From Pseudoalteromonas tunicata (lineage in GTDB: Bacteria > Pseudomonadota > Gammaproteobacteria > Enterobacterales > Alteromonadaceae), in assembly GCF_002310815.1 (NCBI RefSeq), contig NZ_CP011033.1:496001-560000 (forward strand): a stretch of DNA of 64,000 nt, given 5' to 3'. The position numbers were made by a program, and so were the translations under genes. The notes under the pieces were generated by a model. That model did not search any database, was not told the DNA's origin, and worked only from the letters and a program-made list of their open reading frames with translations. Positions 42,675-53,500 of the stretch are shown here, piece by piece; the first letter of the stretch is position 1, and every line of letters begins with the position of its first letter.

Positions 42675-42739
42675 TCCCCTTTTTAGTGGATAATGTCAAA
42701 GTTAATATTTAGTTACATCTAAGTAGTTAAGGTCATGGA

Positions 42740-43564
42740 ATGAAAATAATAATAAAAAAAATCAGTTTAGTAACCGTTTTAATTGGTAGTGTACTAACTC
42801 TTGGCTGCTCTGAACCATCTAATGAAGTTGCTAAAGTGGGGGAGAAGGTTGTTACAGCACAAGAGCTTGCCAACTATTTTGAGTTTAAACGTTTAGATGC
42901 TAAAAATACTGCTTTAGTTGAATCTGCTAAAAAGCAATACTTGAATAATTTAGCACTAGTACAAGCGATTGAATCACAAACAGAATATAGCGATGAAAAA
43001 TTAGCATTTGAATTATTTGAAATTAAAAAGGATTTACTGCTTAATCGCTATTTCAACCAATATTTAGAACAAGTCGTAACTGAAACTGACATGCGTAATT
43101 ATTATGCACAAAATCAAGAGCAATATCAGTCACAACAGGCAAAAGTGTCCCATATTTTATTACGAGTTAATCCTGCTGATGATGAAACAACTCGTCAAGC
43201 CAAATACAGCAAAGCGGTTGAAGCGTATAGTAAAATTAATACGGGATCTGATTTTTCAGTTGTCGCGCAAAGTTTATCCGAAGACCGAGTTTCAGCAAAA
43301 AAAGGTGGTCAATTAGGTTGGATTAAAGCTGGAGCTATAGGTGCAACTTTTTCAGATACAGTTTTCAATCAGTTGAAGGCTGGTCAAGTCTCTGAACCAA
43401 TTCTTACAGACTTTGGTTATCATGTTATTTTGCTCGAGCAAGAGCCTAAAACTGTTAAACGTTCATTCGAATCAGTACAAGGTAATATCAAGCGTTCGTT
43501 ACGAAAAGCAGCTAAAGATGCTGAGCTTGCACGATTACAATCGACAGTTTCAATTACTCTATAG
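42740..43564 (+). CDS. Parvulin-type peptidyl-prolyl isomerase lipoprotein (PpiC/PrsA-like)
   Basis: A 274-residue lipoprotein: lipobox L-T-L-G-C with acylated Cys23, a SurA-N-like helical region (about 30-130), and a canonical parvulin domain (about 133-235). The parvulin hallmarks are all there: V-S-H138-I-L, F-S-x-x-A, G189-G-Q-L-G-W194, P220 and G226-Y-H228. It should catalyse proline cis-trans isomerisation and assist folding of exported proteins at the membrane. The start has TTAAGG seven bases upstream. It lies 65 bases after the giant gene and 8 bases before a second, diverged family member, so it is probably a dedicated chaperone for the very large neighbouring exported proteins; that assignment is inference from position. 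Confidence 0.9.
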   Translation: MKIIIKKISLVTVLIGSVLTLGCSEPSNEVAKVGEKVVTAQELANYFEFKRLDAKNTALVESAKKQYLNNLALVQAIESQTEYSDEKLAFELFEIKKDLLLNRYFNQYLEQVVTETDMRNYYAQNQEQYQSQQAKVSHILLRVNPADDETTRQAKYSKAVEAYSKINTGSDFSVVAQSLSEDRVSAKKGGQLGWIKAGAIGATFSDTVFNQLKAGQVSEPILTDFGYHVILLEQEPKTVKRSFESVQGNIKRSLRKAAKDAELARLQSTVSITL

Positions 43565-43572
43565 GCTAATTC

Positions 43573-44424
43573 ATGCGCTATTTAATCTTCATAGCTCTGG
43601 GGCTATTGAGTGGGTGTGATCTGTCTGATAAGCCTTCACAAATAAATTCCTCCACTGAACTAAAAGAACAACTTGTTAAAGTAAATAATGAGATCATAAC
43701 AACTTCTGAGCTTGATGTTGTTATGGAGCAAACATTCGGTAGTTATGCCTCGTTACAGTTGGGCGAGTTGGGACAAAAGAAAGTTCTTGAAAGCATCATT
43801 ATTAAAAAGCTAATGGCACAATCACAGCTGGCTTTAATGTCAACGGATGAAATTTATGAACTTGAACTCGCTATGCGTATTCATCGTGATGAGTTATTAA
43901 GTAAGCGTTATATCCAAAAGAATATTAGTCCTGAACCTGTCTCAGATGAAATGGCACTGAGTTATTATGAAAAAAACTTGGCAGATTTTGGCCAAAAAAC
44001 TACACGAAAATATCATTTAGTTCGTTTAAATATCAGCAAAGGGCAATCACCTGATGCGGCACAAACAGTACTTGAGCAGTTTTCTGATACTGCAGATTGG
44101 CAAAGCTTGAGTATAAACACAGTCTTTGATGGTCAAACTGTACAGTTTTTTACTGGTCATCAAGCTGAAAAGGGACTTGATCCATTTTATCAAAATATTA
44201 TTGCTAAGCTTGCAGTGAATGAAGCATCTGACAGTTTTAGTCTGAAAGGGTCGTTAATTAAACTCAAAGTTGTATCTGAACAAGTTAATAATGCTTTACC
44301 CTTCAGTCAGGTCCGCACTAAAATTAAGAAGTCACTCGCTCCATTACAACTTAAAAAAGCCATTCAAGAGGATGCGGCTCTGTTGAAAAAACAAGCCAAA
44401 ATAACCCATTATGCTATGGACTAG
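43573..44424 (+). CDS. Degenerate SurA/parvulin-like chaperone lipoprotein
   Basis: A 283-residue lipoprotein (lipobox L-L-S-G-C, Cys15). Residues about 34-120 match the SurA-N-like pattern (V-N-N-E-I-I-T-T-S-E-L, then an amphipathic helix set with R-D-E-L-L-S-K-R-Y). The region where the parvulin domain should be keeps an R-K-Y-H148-L-V-R-L strand but lacks the G-G-x-L-G-W and G-Y-H elements that the upstream gene has. It is therefore more likely a holdase-type chaperone than an active isomerase. It starts 8 bases after the canonical isomerase gene, and its last 14 bases overlap the start of the next gene, a sign of translational coupling. The pair may act as a heteromeric folding factor; this is inference. 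Confidence 0.8.
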   Translation: MRYLIFIALGLLSGCDLSDKPSQINSSTELKEQLVKVNNEIITTSELDVVMEQTFGSYASLQLGELGQKKVLESIIIKKLMAQSQLALMSTDEIYELELAMRIHRDELLSKRYIQKNISPEPVSDEMALSYYEKNLADFGQKTTRKYHLVRLNISKGQSPDAAQTVLEQFSDTADWQSLSINTVFDGQTVQFFTGHQAEKGLDPFYQNIIAKLAVNEASDSFSLKGSLIKLKVVSEQVNNALPFSQVRTKIKKSLAPLQLKKAIQEDAALLKKQAKITHYAMD

Positions 44425-47400
44425 CCCAATTAAAAATCTAAAACACCTATGTCATTTACTAATATTGAGTGGTTTAATAGTAGGCTGTTCTAAGTCCGAT
44501 AATCAAACCGATACAATAGAACCTCCGGTTGATGCAGTGGTGTATCAGCAAGGTATTGAACTTGAAGATCCTCACGTTTCGCTCGCATACAAAGCCTATT
44601 CTTTTGTTGAAGAACAAGAACTTCAACCTCAAGATCTAATGAGTCAAACACCAATATTTAAGGGTGTAATGCCTTATCTTTCTTATCAACTTACTCAAAC
44701 AAAACAGACACAAGGGTTTTATTTTAGTGGGTATTTTTATATAGATACAAATAGCAGCTTTTTGCTTGAAACAGGTTTAGCTGCATCGTATCAGCTGATA
44801 GTTAATCAGCGGTTGGTAGAACAAAATCAGCAGATCCACTTAGCAAAGGGTTATCATCTTTTTGAAGTGTATTTAGTTCGTCCTGATGAACAAATTCAAC
44901 CACGGATTTTATTGACAAATCAGGCTTCAAATACAGTTATTGATTTAGCCCAACAACAATTATTTTTGCCTCAATCCATGATCGCCGTTTCTTTAAGTAA
45001 TGCGCCTCAGTTAAATGACCCTCACAGCGGCTTTGCATACCAATATGTAGAAGCAACAAACCTCACTTTAGATACTTTACATAGTTATGAAATAACTGAA
45101 ACTGCAAATGTAGAGAAAGTTACGGCTAATGTTCGCAATAGAAATGTTGATTATGGCTTAACATTCTCTGGCATGATGGATTTAGAGCAAGCGACACTCG
45201 TTAGCTTTCTATTGAACAGTAATTTTACTACGCAACTACAGATCGACAATGAAATAGTTATCGGTCCTCATTCATTGTCAGGCTCTGTAACACAATCCAT
45301 CTGGTTATCTGCTGGGCGTCATCAAGTCACTTTGAGTCAAGTGGTCAATCAACACGATTTAACTTCAATCCCTTATTTATCACTTTCTTGGGCCAAAATT
45401 CAGTCTGATATGGTTGTGTTCGAGCCCCTTAGTGACCAATTTATCGAAAGTGAACGAGTGGTTGTAGAAGTCTTGGAACCTTCTGAACCGGATGAACACA
45501 CAGAGCCAGGTGTCAATTTCCGATACTTTACAACATCAACACCTAATACAATTGAACAGGCACTCAATCATATGCCCAATAGAGCTGGGCGTCTCGATTC
45601 AATGCAAGCTAATCCACAATGGGCTAAACCGTATAGTATTTTCTATCAGGCTGAATTAGATGTAACAGAAGATGGCATAGTGACTTTTTATTTTGAAGAT
45701 TATAAAGATATTGATGTGCAATTAGCCGGTAAAACAATCTTTTCAAGCTTAACATCTGAAATAGCACTAAAACCTCTTAATCAAGTGCCAGAGTCAATTG
45801 TAAAGGCTCCAAAAATACAAAAGTCATATTTTGTAAAAAAAGGGCGATACAAAATAGTTATTTTATATCGTGTAGGAGTTGATGGTCTGGTACCTACAAT
45901 TAAAATTGCTTTGCCTAACTTTTTAGCGCGCTTACTTGAATATTTCGGTTTTTTAGCCCCGATAGTTGAGCCGGATACCGATCTAGATGGAGATGGTGTT
46001 CGTGATGCTGACGATGCTTTTCCAGAAGATCCAACCGAAAGTAAAGACAGTGATGGTGATGGACGTGGTGATAATAGTGATAACGATCGTGATGGCGACG
46101 GTGTTGAGAATGATGATGATGCTTTGCCTGATGATCCCAATGAGCAATCAGATTTAGATAACGATGGCATTGGTGATAATTCCGATCCTGACATTGATGG
46201 TGATGGTGTTATCAATGAACAGGATGACTTTCCTTATGATGCCACAGAAACTTTAGATACTGATGGTGACAGTGTCGGCGATAATGCTGATCCTGATAGA
46301 GACAATGATGGTATTCCCAATGAACTAGATGCGTTTCCTCTGGATAACTCTGAGTGGAGTGATCTCGATGGCGATGGTATCGGAGATAATAGTGATACTG
46401 ATCGAGATGGTGATGGTGTTGCTAATAACGATGATGCTTTTCCTGATAATGCCAATGAAACATCTGATTTAGACGGAGATGGTATTGGAGATAATAGCGA
46501 TTTAGATAGGGATGGTGATGGGGTATTAAACGAGTTTGATCAATACCCTGATGATCCGAGTAAATGGAGTGATAACCCTGAACTTGAAGACCGAGATGGT
46601 GATGGTATTCCAAATTCACAAGATGTATTTCCAGATGATCCCTCTGAATGGGCCGATACAGATAAAGATGGTATTGGTAACAATAGTGATCCCGATATAG
46701 ATGGTGATGGAGTTATCAACGAAAATGATGCATTTCCATTAGATAGCTCAGAAACCTCAGATATAGACGCCGATGGCATTGGCGATAACTCAGATATTGA
46801 TCGTGATGGTGATAGTTTCAACAATGAACTTGATGCTTTTCCAAATGATCCATTAGAGTGGGCTGATTTAGATGGTGATGGCATTGGTAATAATCAAGAC
46901 ATCGATCGTGATGGCGATGGTATCGATAACTCGCAAGATATTTTTCCTGATAATAAAAATGAATGGGCAGATCTAGATGGTGATGGCATTGGTGATAATA
47001 GTGATTTAGACCGTGATGGCGATGGTTTTGATAATAATGATGACGCTTTTCCTAACGATCCTACTCGTTGGCTCAAAGCCGTGGATGTTCGTTTAGTTAG
47101 TGAAATTAACTCTCAGGGTGTCATGCTTAATTGGTTTGCCTCAGATTCTGATAACGTGACGGGCTTTATACTGTATCGAGCTGACTACAGCGGTGAATTT
47201 GCTGCAATAGCCCAATTGCCCGCTACGCAATTTAGTCATCAAGACTCTAGTTTGATTGCCGATAGAGCCTATCGTTATATGCTCAAATCAGTCAGTAATG
47301 ATAATACGTTAGGGCAAAGTGCCACAATTTATGTTTTAAACCTGACAGCACCTGCTGCATTGAGCAATTTAGTATTAACACATGATGGTAATACTATTGA

Positions 47401-50400
47401 TTTATCTTGGAATGAGCAGTCTGGTGTGAATTATCAAGTAGCTCGTAAACAAAATAATTCGTGGCAATTACTAAATACTCTGACCACAGCACAGTTTAGA
47501 GATAGTAATCTTCAATATGATATCGATTATCAATACCGGGTTCGTGCAGTTAAAACTATCATCAATCCATTTGATAAAATGCCTTATCAAGCAATGGGTG
47601 AATGGTTTGAATCTGAACAAGTTTTATTAAAAAAAGCGCTCAGCATTGATTTTTTTAATGCACACCAGCGCCAAGGTAATCAGATCAGCTGGTTTATTAG
47701 TAAGGCGACTTCAGAAATAACCATCGAAGGGCAGTTAAATAATGGTGATGCGAGTAATCAGCTGATATTAACAAGTGGAGTTTTTTCCACAAAATTAACT
47801 GTTCAAAATGCACGCCCATTCTCGATAAGTCTCGATTTAACCCAAGGTAAAGAATGGCAACTTGCGGTCGACAATAATCCAAAATGGCAACAAGATTTGA
47901 CGTTAGTATTTAATCATAATTCAACCAAGCCTATTATCACCCCTGATGCATTAGAGCTGACTGCGGCGACAGATACTATAAGTTTGCACGGAACGGTAAA
48001 AAGCGAGGCTTCTTTGAAGCAAATGTATGCATTCTCTGATAGGTTCCCATCAAGTTCATTTAATTTAATGACAAGTGCACAGGGGGATTATCAGGCACAT
48101 GTACCTCTAAAAGAGGGACTCAACTTATTTACCTTAGTAGCAGTTGATAGACTTGAGCAACAAGCACAAGTCCAAGTTAAGGTTATACAAAGCGCATCAC
48201 AAAAGCCGATTATTAAACTGATTAGTCATACTGATCAGCAAATATTAAGTTCCTCAACAGTCAATTTAGTGGCCGATATATTTACTCAATTACCTATAGA
48301 TGGATTAACTTCTTGGCTTAATGGCAATCAAAATGGTCAACTTAGTTTTGTTAAAGAGGGCCACTATCGTTTAAATTTTGCAACGCTCCAACTTACAGAA
48401 GGTGATAATAACGTTGAAGCTATGGTTAAATCTGTCCAAGGGACAAGTATTGAAACAATCAAGCTGATATATTTGCCATTGGCAACTATGAACCCTCCTT
48501 CGCTCCAATTTAGTTCACCCACTCCAGGCTCTTGGCTTAATCAATCAAGTTTTTTTATTACTGGGATCATAGCATCTGAAGTGCCCCCAATATTAAAGGT
48601 TAATGGAAAAAATGTGTCGGTATATCAAGAGTCATTACAGCGCTATCGTTTTAGTTATGCTGCTGAACAAGCAGAACAAACTTGGATATTTATAGCAAGC
48701 AATAATGCCGGCGATACAGAGCAAGAAGTGAACTATTTATTTGATACACAAGCGCCGCAGCTGCAATTAACTCAAAATTGGCCTAAAGATTCGGTGGTAG
48801 AGTTAGTCAATAACCCAGTGACTATAAGTGGTTTGATTAGCGATCAGCAAGCCGTGACGTTGACTATCAATGATGCCGTGATTAATTTAACCCCAGGTAG
48901 CCAAAGTAATCAGTACGAATTTAAAACTGATGTCAGTTTGCCAAAAAATGAATCGCTTAAAATAGATTTAGTTGCAAGAGACTTTGCGGGAAATAGTACA
49001 GAATTTAGTACCACAGTTGTTAATAAGTCCACTGCTAAAATCAATATTATTGCACCACGAGAGCAGCAAGAATTTGTAATTGATGATCAATCTTTGAGTT
49101 TACAACTTGTAGCATCAATCGAAAATAGTGATACAAACAATATCGCTAAAGTCAGTATAGATAATCAAACTAGTGTTGACGTACCTATTGTAGCTGGTTA
49201 TATAAATACGTCATTGCCTGTTGCTGTAAGTGATTCTGCACATACCCTCATAGTGCAGGTGTATGATAAAGATGGCACGTTAAGTGGTCAAAGTAGTGTG
49301 CAATTTACGGTTAAAACCAAAGAGAGCATTCCTTTGCAAATTATCGCAACAGCGCCACAGACCGACGATAAGCAAGCCGAAGCCAATGGTTTTATAGCTT
49401 TTTATTTTAATAAGGCTGTAGCACAGTCAGATATTTCAGTTGAAGTTTATGAAACCTTACATGGTAAGACTTATATTGATACCAGCGATATAACAGATAC
49501 GTATTTGGATCAACCAGGTTATAAATTACAAGATGTGAATCGAGATAATGAACTCATAACAGGGGCATTATCGAGTTTACCTGGAGACCACAGTTATGCG
49601 TTTTATCCTGATCGCGAGTTTGGTTATGGCGCGTCTGTTCAGGTCAATATTAAGGTTAAAGATCAACAGATGGCACGTTTTGCGTTTAAAGTTGAGCCAT
49701 TACCAACACTTATCCAAGGAAATATAAAAGATCAATTGTTTGTTAATGTCGCAAACGTCTCTGTAGAAATTAAAGAATTGGGTATTATTACTACAACTGA
49801 TGACAATGGCATATACAGCTTCGGTTATGGCACACCGGAGTTAAAAAATTTAGAAACGGGTACGTATACCATTGAATTTAATGGTCTTAAGGCGCAAGCA
49901 GATTTTGGGAATTTCATTAAGCAGGTAGAGTTAACTCAAGGTTCTGAGCACAATTTAAGCGTAACGCAACTCCCCTTTATTGCCAAAAATGTTCCTTTTG
50001 CACCAATCGCTAGTTTTTTACCAAAAAGCGAACAGGCTGCTGGCGATATAATTTTTGATTTAAGCCAAGCTCAAATCAATCACAAAGGCCGCAGCAGTTT
50101 AATGATGCAGTTTACCACTCAAAACCTGACCAGTAGTGGCTTGAGTTTTGGTGTCGATATTCCAGTATTTTATTTAATGGCGGGCCAGCCGCAAGGTATT
50201 ACAGTATCAGGCGATGTGTCACTGTCTATAACACCGGCTAGTTTTATGGGCAACTATAACTATTTACCGCCCAATGGTGAATATGTACCGTTACTCGCTC
50301 GTAAGCACCGCACTAACAAGCTTATTGTAGTTGGAGTGGCAAAGCTCAATAACTACATCTTGCAGTCACAAGGTCCAGTGCATTTAGAAATACTTGATTA

Positions 50401-50500
50401 TATTGGTTTTGGCCGATTGCACCCTGAAAAACAGCCTCTTTTACAGCAATATGCACTAGGTGAACTCAGCTTAAAACAGCTGCAAGCTCTGCTAAATTAA
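44411..50500 (+). CDS. Large lipoprotein: PA14-like, TSP3 array, FN3, Ig and carboxypeptidase-regulatory-like domains
   Basis: 2029 residues. Lipobox I-V-G-C with Cys26. Three PA14-like beta domains (about 54-185, 198-345, 365-510) precede eleven thrombospondin-3 calcium-binding repeats (522-887). After these come two fibronectin-III-like domains (about 890-1060), several bacterial Ig-like domains (to about 1640), a Big_5-like domain, a carboxypeptidase-regulatory-like domain (1763-1840, with D-D-N-G-I-Y-S-F) and a 190-residue C-terminal domain I do not recognise. PA14 domains often bind sugars. The lipid anchor and the long calcium-stiffened rod suggest a surface-displayed partner or docking protein. 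It overlaps the previous gene by 14 bases, and the next gene begins 9 bases after its stop. Confidence 0.87.
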   Translation: MLWTSPIKNLKHLCHLLILSGLIVGCSKSDNQTDTIEPPVDAVVYQQGIELEDPHVSLAYKAYSFVEEQELQPQDLMSQTPIFKGVMPYLSYQLTQTKQTQGFYFSGYFYIDTNSSFLLETGLAASYQLIVNQRLVEQNQQIHLAKGYHLFEVYLVRPDEQIQPRILLTNQASNTVIDLAQQQLFLPQSMIAVSLSNAPQLNDPHSGFAYQYVEATNLTLDTLHSYEITETANVEKVTANVRNRNVDYGLTFSGMMDLEQATLVSFLLNSNFTTQLQIDNEIVIGPHSLSGSVTQSIWLSAGRHQVTLSQVVNQHDLTSIPYLSLSWAKIQSDMVVFEPLSDQFIESERVVVEVLEPSEPDEHTEPGVNFRYFTTSTPNTIEQALNHMPNRAGRLDSMQANPQWAKPYSIFYQAELDVTEDGIVTFYFEDYKDIDVQLAGKTIFSSLTSEIALKPLNQVPESIVKAPKIQKSYFVKKGRYKIVILYRVGVDGLVPTIKIALPNFLARLLEYFGFLAPIVEPDTDLDGDGVRDADDAFPEDPTESKDSDGDGRGDNSDNDRDGDGVENDDDALPDDPNEQSDLDNDGIGDNSDPDIDGDGVINEQDDFPYDATETLDTDGDSVGDNADPDRDNDGIPNELDAFPLDNSEWSDLDGDGIGDNSDTDRDGDGVANNDDAFPDNANETSDLDGDGIGDNSDLDRDGDGVLNEFDQYPDDPSKWSDNPELEDRDGDGIPNSQDVFPDDPSEWADTDKDGIGNNSDPDIDGDGVINENDAFPLDSSETSDIDADGIGDNSDIDRDGDSFNNELDAFPNDPLEWADLDGDGIGNNQDIDRDGDGIDNSQDIFPDNKNEWADLDGDGIGDNSDLDRDGDGFDNNDDAFPNDPTRWLKAVDVRLVSEINSQGVMLNWFASDSDNVTGFILYRADYSGEFAAIAQLPATQFSHQDSSLIADRAYRYMLKSVSNDNTLGQSATIYVLNLTAPAALSNLVLTHDGNTIDLSWNEQSGVNYQVARKQNNSWQLLNTLTTAQFRDSNLQYDIDYQYRVRAVKTIINPFDKMPYQAMGEWFESEQVLLKKALSIDFFNAHQRQGNQISWFISKATSEITIEGQLNNGDASNQLILTSGVFSTKLTVQNARPFSISLDLTQGKEWQLAVDNNPKWQQDLTLVFNHNSTKPIITPDALELTAATDTISLHGTVKSEASLKQMYAFSDRFPSSSFNLMTSAQGDYQAHVPLKEGLNLFTLVAVDRLEQQAQVQVKVIQSASQKPIIKLISHTDQQILSSSTVNLVADIFTQLPIDGLTSWLNGNQNGQLSFVKEGHYRLNFATLQLTEGDNNVEAMVKSVQGTSIETIKLIYLPLATMNPPSLQFSSPTPGSWLNQSSFFITGIIASEVPPILKVNGKNVSVYQESLQRYRFSYAAEQAEQTWIFIASNNAGDTEQEVNYLFDTQAPQLQLTQNWPKDSVVELVNNPVTISGLISDQQAVTLTINDAVINLTPGSQSNQYEFKTDVSLPKNESLKIDLVARDFAGNSTEFSTTVVNKSTAKINIIAPREQQEFVIDDQSLSLQLVASIENSDTNNIAKVSIDNQTSVDVPIVAGYINTSLPVAVSDSAHTLIVQVYDKDGTLSGQSSVQFTVKTKESIPLQIIATAPQTDDKQAEANGFIAFYFNKAVAQSDISVEVYETLHGKTYIDTSDITDTYLDQPGYKLQDVNRDNELITGALSSLPGDHSYAFYPDREFGYGASVQVNIKVKDQQMARFAFKVEPLPTLIQGNIKDQLFVNVANVSVEIKELGIITTTDDNGIYSFGYGTPELKNLETGTYTIEFNGLKAQADFGNFIKQVELTQGSEHNLSVTQLPFIAKNVPFAPIASFLPKSEQAAGDIIFDLSQAQINHKGRSSLMMQFTTQNLTSSGLSFGVDIPVFYLMAGQPQGITVSGDVSLSITPASFMGNYNYLPPNGEYVPLLARKHRTNKLIVVGVAKLNNYILQSQGPVHLEILDYIGFGRLHPEKQPLLQQYALGELSLKQLQALLN
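45974..47071 (+). repeat. Eleven thrombospondin type-3 repeats, 35-residue period
   Basis: Eleven in-frame units with a period close to 105 bases; most read D-G-D-G-x-x-N-x-x-D-x-F-P-x-D-x-x-E-x-x-D-x-D-G-D-G-I-G-D-N-S-D-x-D. One unit (around 46,550-46,600) is short and irregular (S-K-W-S-D-N-P-E-L-E-D-R). Each should bind several calcium ions. Long minus-strand serine-rich frames over this stretch are shadows of it. Confidence 0.92.
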
Positions 50501-50509
50501 AGGACTAAA

Positions 50510-53500
50510 ATGAAAAATAATAACACAGCAGCGCAATGGATTAAGCCATTAATATGGCTCTCAGTTTTATTTATCGGTTTTTTTGCAGAGATTAATCAAT
50601 CGTACGGATATGGCTGGCTTGATGTTCACCGTTTTCGTCATGGTTGGGTCTTAGCTCGCGGGCTTGTATTAGAAAATGATTCACCTATTTATGTCGAATA
50701 CGATGACAAGGGAAAAGTTGTAGGGGGGTTGCACAAACTTGCGACTGACCTTCCAGGCGGTACCGTAATTTCAGCTGATTATGTCAATGCAACCTATGAT
50801 ATTTTAGAGGACAACCAACAGCAATATGGTGGTAGTTTGCAGATCATGAGTGTTGACAATTATAACAGTGCCACTTTACTCAATGGCTTAAACAAATCTG
50901 TTAAAAAAGTAGAGGTGTCCAATTATTACAAAACTGTAGTTATTCGTGACACTAAAACACTCATCTCTGATTTTCAGCCCCATGTTTTAATGTTAGCGCG
51001 GTTTGATTTAAATAGTATTGGACGTCAAACCACTGCCAAATCACTGTTAATTGATAAGTACGGTGCATTGGTTTATGCATCTGACAACACCATTAGCTTT
51101 AAATCTGCCTTCTTTGAAGGAGATGAAGGTGAGCAAGCATTGCCGCCTACCTTTAAAGACCTGCGGGATGTTGAAACATATGCACCATTTAAAAATGCAT
51201 TTGTAGAAGTCCTCGCACCTTATGGTGGGCTTACATCTACAGGAGAGGATGGTCGTTGGGTGTCGCAATATGGTCTGATCCCATGTCCAATGTTCTTTTT
51301 TGAATATAATACCAACGTTTGGATGAAGTATTATTATGCTGCATATAACCCAAGAAATTGGAGTCCATATGAATACCAGTGGAAGCCAGGTTATGATGCG
51401 TGTATTGGCTATGACGCAATGCAGCCTACTGACCTTGTTGGGTTAATGGTCAAGATAGCAATAATTGGAATTTTGAGCAACATATCAGTAAAGGACTTAC
51501 CTTATACTTTTTATGTAGATTCCACAGTCGCAACTGGTGGCGCTAAATTAACTAGCTTAGGCAAAAGTGTTTCTATTGGTGCCCAAACTCAATATGTTTA
51601 CCAAGCCCCAGATTTAGAACCAATAGCTCAGCCGTTGTATGATTTTGATGGTGATTTAATTCCCGAACGGACCTTGTTCGGTAATCTAGATAGTACAGGT
51701 CAATTCTCATGCACTCTCGATAAAAGTGCTGCTAGTTATTATGGTGTGTATTTTTCTTCCAAGTATTCAGGTTTGCCTTTGACTGATTGTAATGATGCTA
51801 AGGCGGACTTAATTCAACCTGATGTGATGCGAGTGATTGATATCAATCCTGATTTATCTCACCAGGGGTTATTGGGAGAAATTTCCAGCGATGATTTACA
51901 AGACACTGATATTTTTATTTTCCGCGAATCAACAGGTATGCTCATTACTCAACGAAAAGGAGTCGACTTACGTGATGGTGTGAGTCATTACGGAACTGAA
52001 GATGATACCTTTATGTACGGTATCCTTATGCGTGGTCCAGCAGCAGCTGCCTTTGGGAGTTTCGATGAAAGATTTGAGTCAGGTTTTGCCAGTTATCAAT
52101 CTCGCTCTCATATGAACCCCGATTTACATCGCCGTGATGCAAACCATTTACGGCCCAATGAACTAATTCGGATAGTATTAATTAATAGGAAAACTGGGTA
52201 TATAGGTACTTCTTTAAAAAGCTATTCTGATATTGGAAAGTGGAATACTGTTAAAGATTTAATGTCTCGTATAAATATGGGCCCGCCAAATTTATCGATT
52301 ACCGCAGAGCGTTTTTATACAGCTGATGAAATGTCAAGTAAACCAGGTGATAATAAAAACATCATCAGCTATGAAGGCTCTGCTTCTAGTAAAGATGAAA
52401 TGATAGTCCTGACTACCGAGTGGCTTGACCATGATGGTACACCTTTACCTAAAGGGCTCGAAGACTATGGTTATACTGGTCGTTTAGCTAAAGTCGGCGG
52501 CGCAAATACTCTGGTGACAGCGGGTGGTATGATGGCAAACTTTGCCATCATACCAGGCAGAAATATAGTCCAAATTAAGCTCCCTGGTGATGGAAATACC
52601 AATGAACACTTTTACGTTAATGTCAGTGGTGCGCCTATTAGTGAAAACCCGTCATTTGCCGACATTGGTGCAGCAAGCAGCGGGCCATTAGCACACAGAC
52701 CAAAAAATTATGTTCCATTTAAAGTTCCTGTGTTTGATGAAATTCAGACCACGCTATCGACCTTATTATACAAAAAAGCAAAAAAAGATGGCTTAGCAAA
52801 CAACTTAGATGCCCCTAAACCGATTTATCATTATCTTTATCGCCCTGAGTATCAATTTAGTACCTACCAATTGAACCTTAAAAAGCTATCTCGCCATACA
52901 AATAGTGGAGATGTTATTCACTTACAAGGCAAAAAGCGTCCATTGATTGGTTCAAGTGATAGCATGGTTAAACTTATGTATGATTTAATCGCATCACAAC
53001 ATGAAGCCTTGGAGTTTTTAGGGCAAGGTCAAGAATTGGTTTTTGCACTTGGTGCCGACGAAATCAAAGCCACCATTGGCGAAGATGGACAAATTATCTT
53101 CGATCGTCTAGATCATATCGCCAGTCTTGATGTGGAGGATTTTGTTACTTTAAGTCTTTATAACAATACCGACCCCACCAATGTGTTATGGGATTATGCT
53201 TTTAGAACCGTGTCCTTAACACCACAAAGAAATACTAAGCTTGATAATAATGCTAATACAATCACTATTACTGCTGATGTAGCAGCAAATTCATATCATG
53301 CAGTTTCAGCTAAAATAACTCCGGCTTCAGAAAAACCAGAGAAGTTGAATTGGGGGATAGAAGGCCAAGGATCATTACTTACAAAAGAAACGATGGGGAA
53401 CAATGGGCTTCATGTCGCAAAAGCAGACCTATCAACTAAAGCTGGAGATAAAACCACATTATATGCTTATTCTGGTGAGGAAAATAACCGCTTTTATAGT

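Noticed and set aside
42675..42739. Terminator after the giant gene (CCCCTTTTTT near 42,677)
   Set aside because: There is a T-run but no hairpin arm to pair with it, so the isomerase genes are taken as part of the same operon.
45974..47071. 105-base tandem repeat as a possible CRISPR array
   Set aside because: It is in frame, has no constant repeat with unique spacers, and encodes clear TSP3 units.
45781..47076. Several serine-rich minus-strand frames over the TSP3 array
   Set aside because: They are complement shadows of the Asp/Gly-rich repeats; no ribosome sites and no family likeness.
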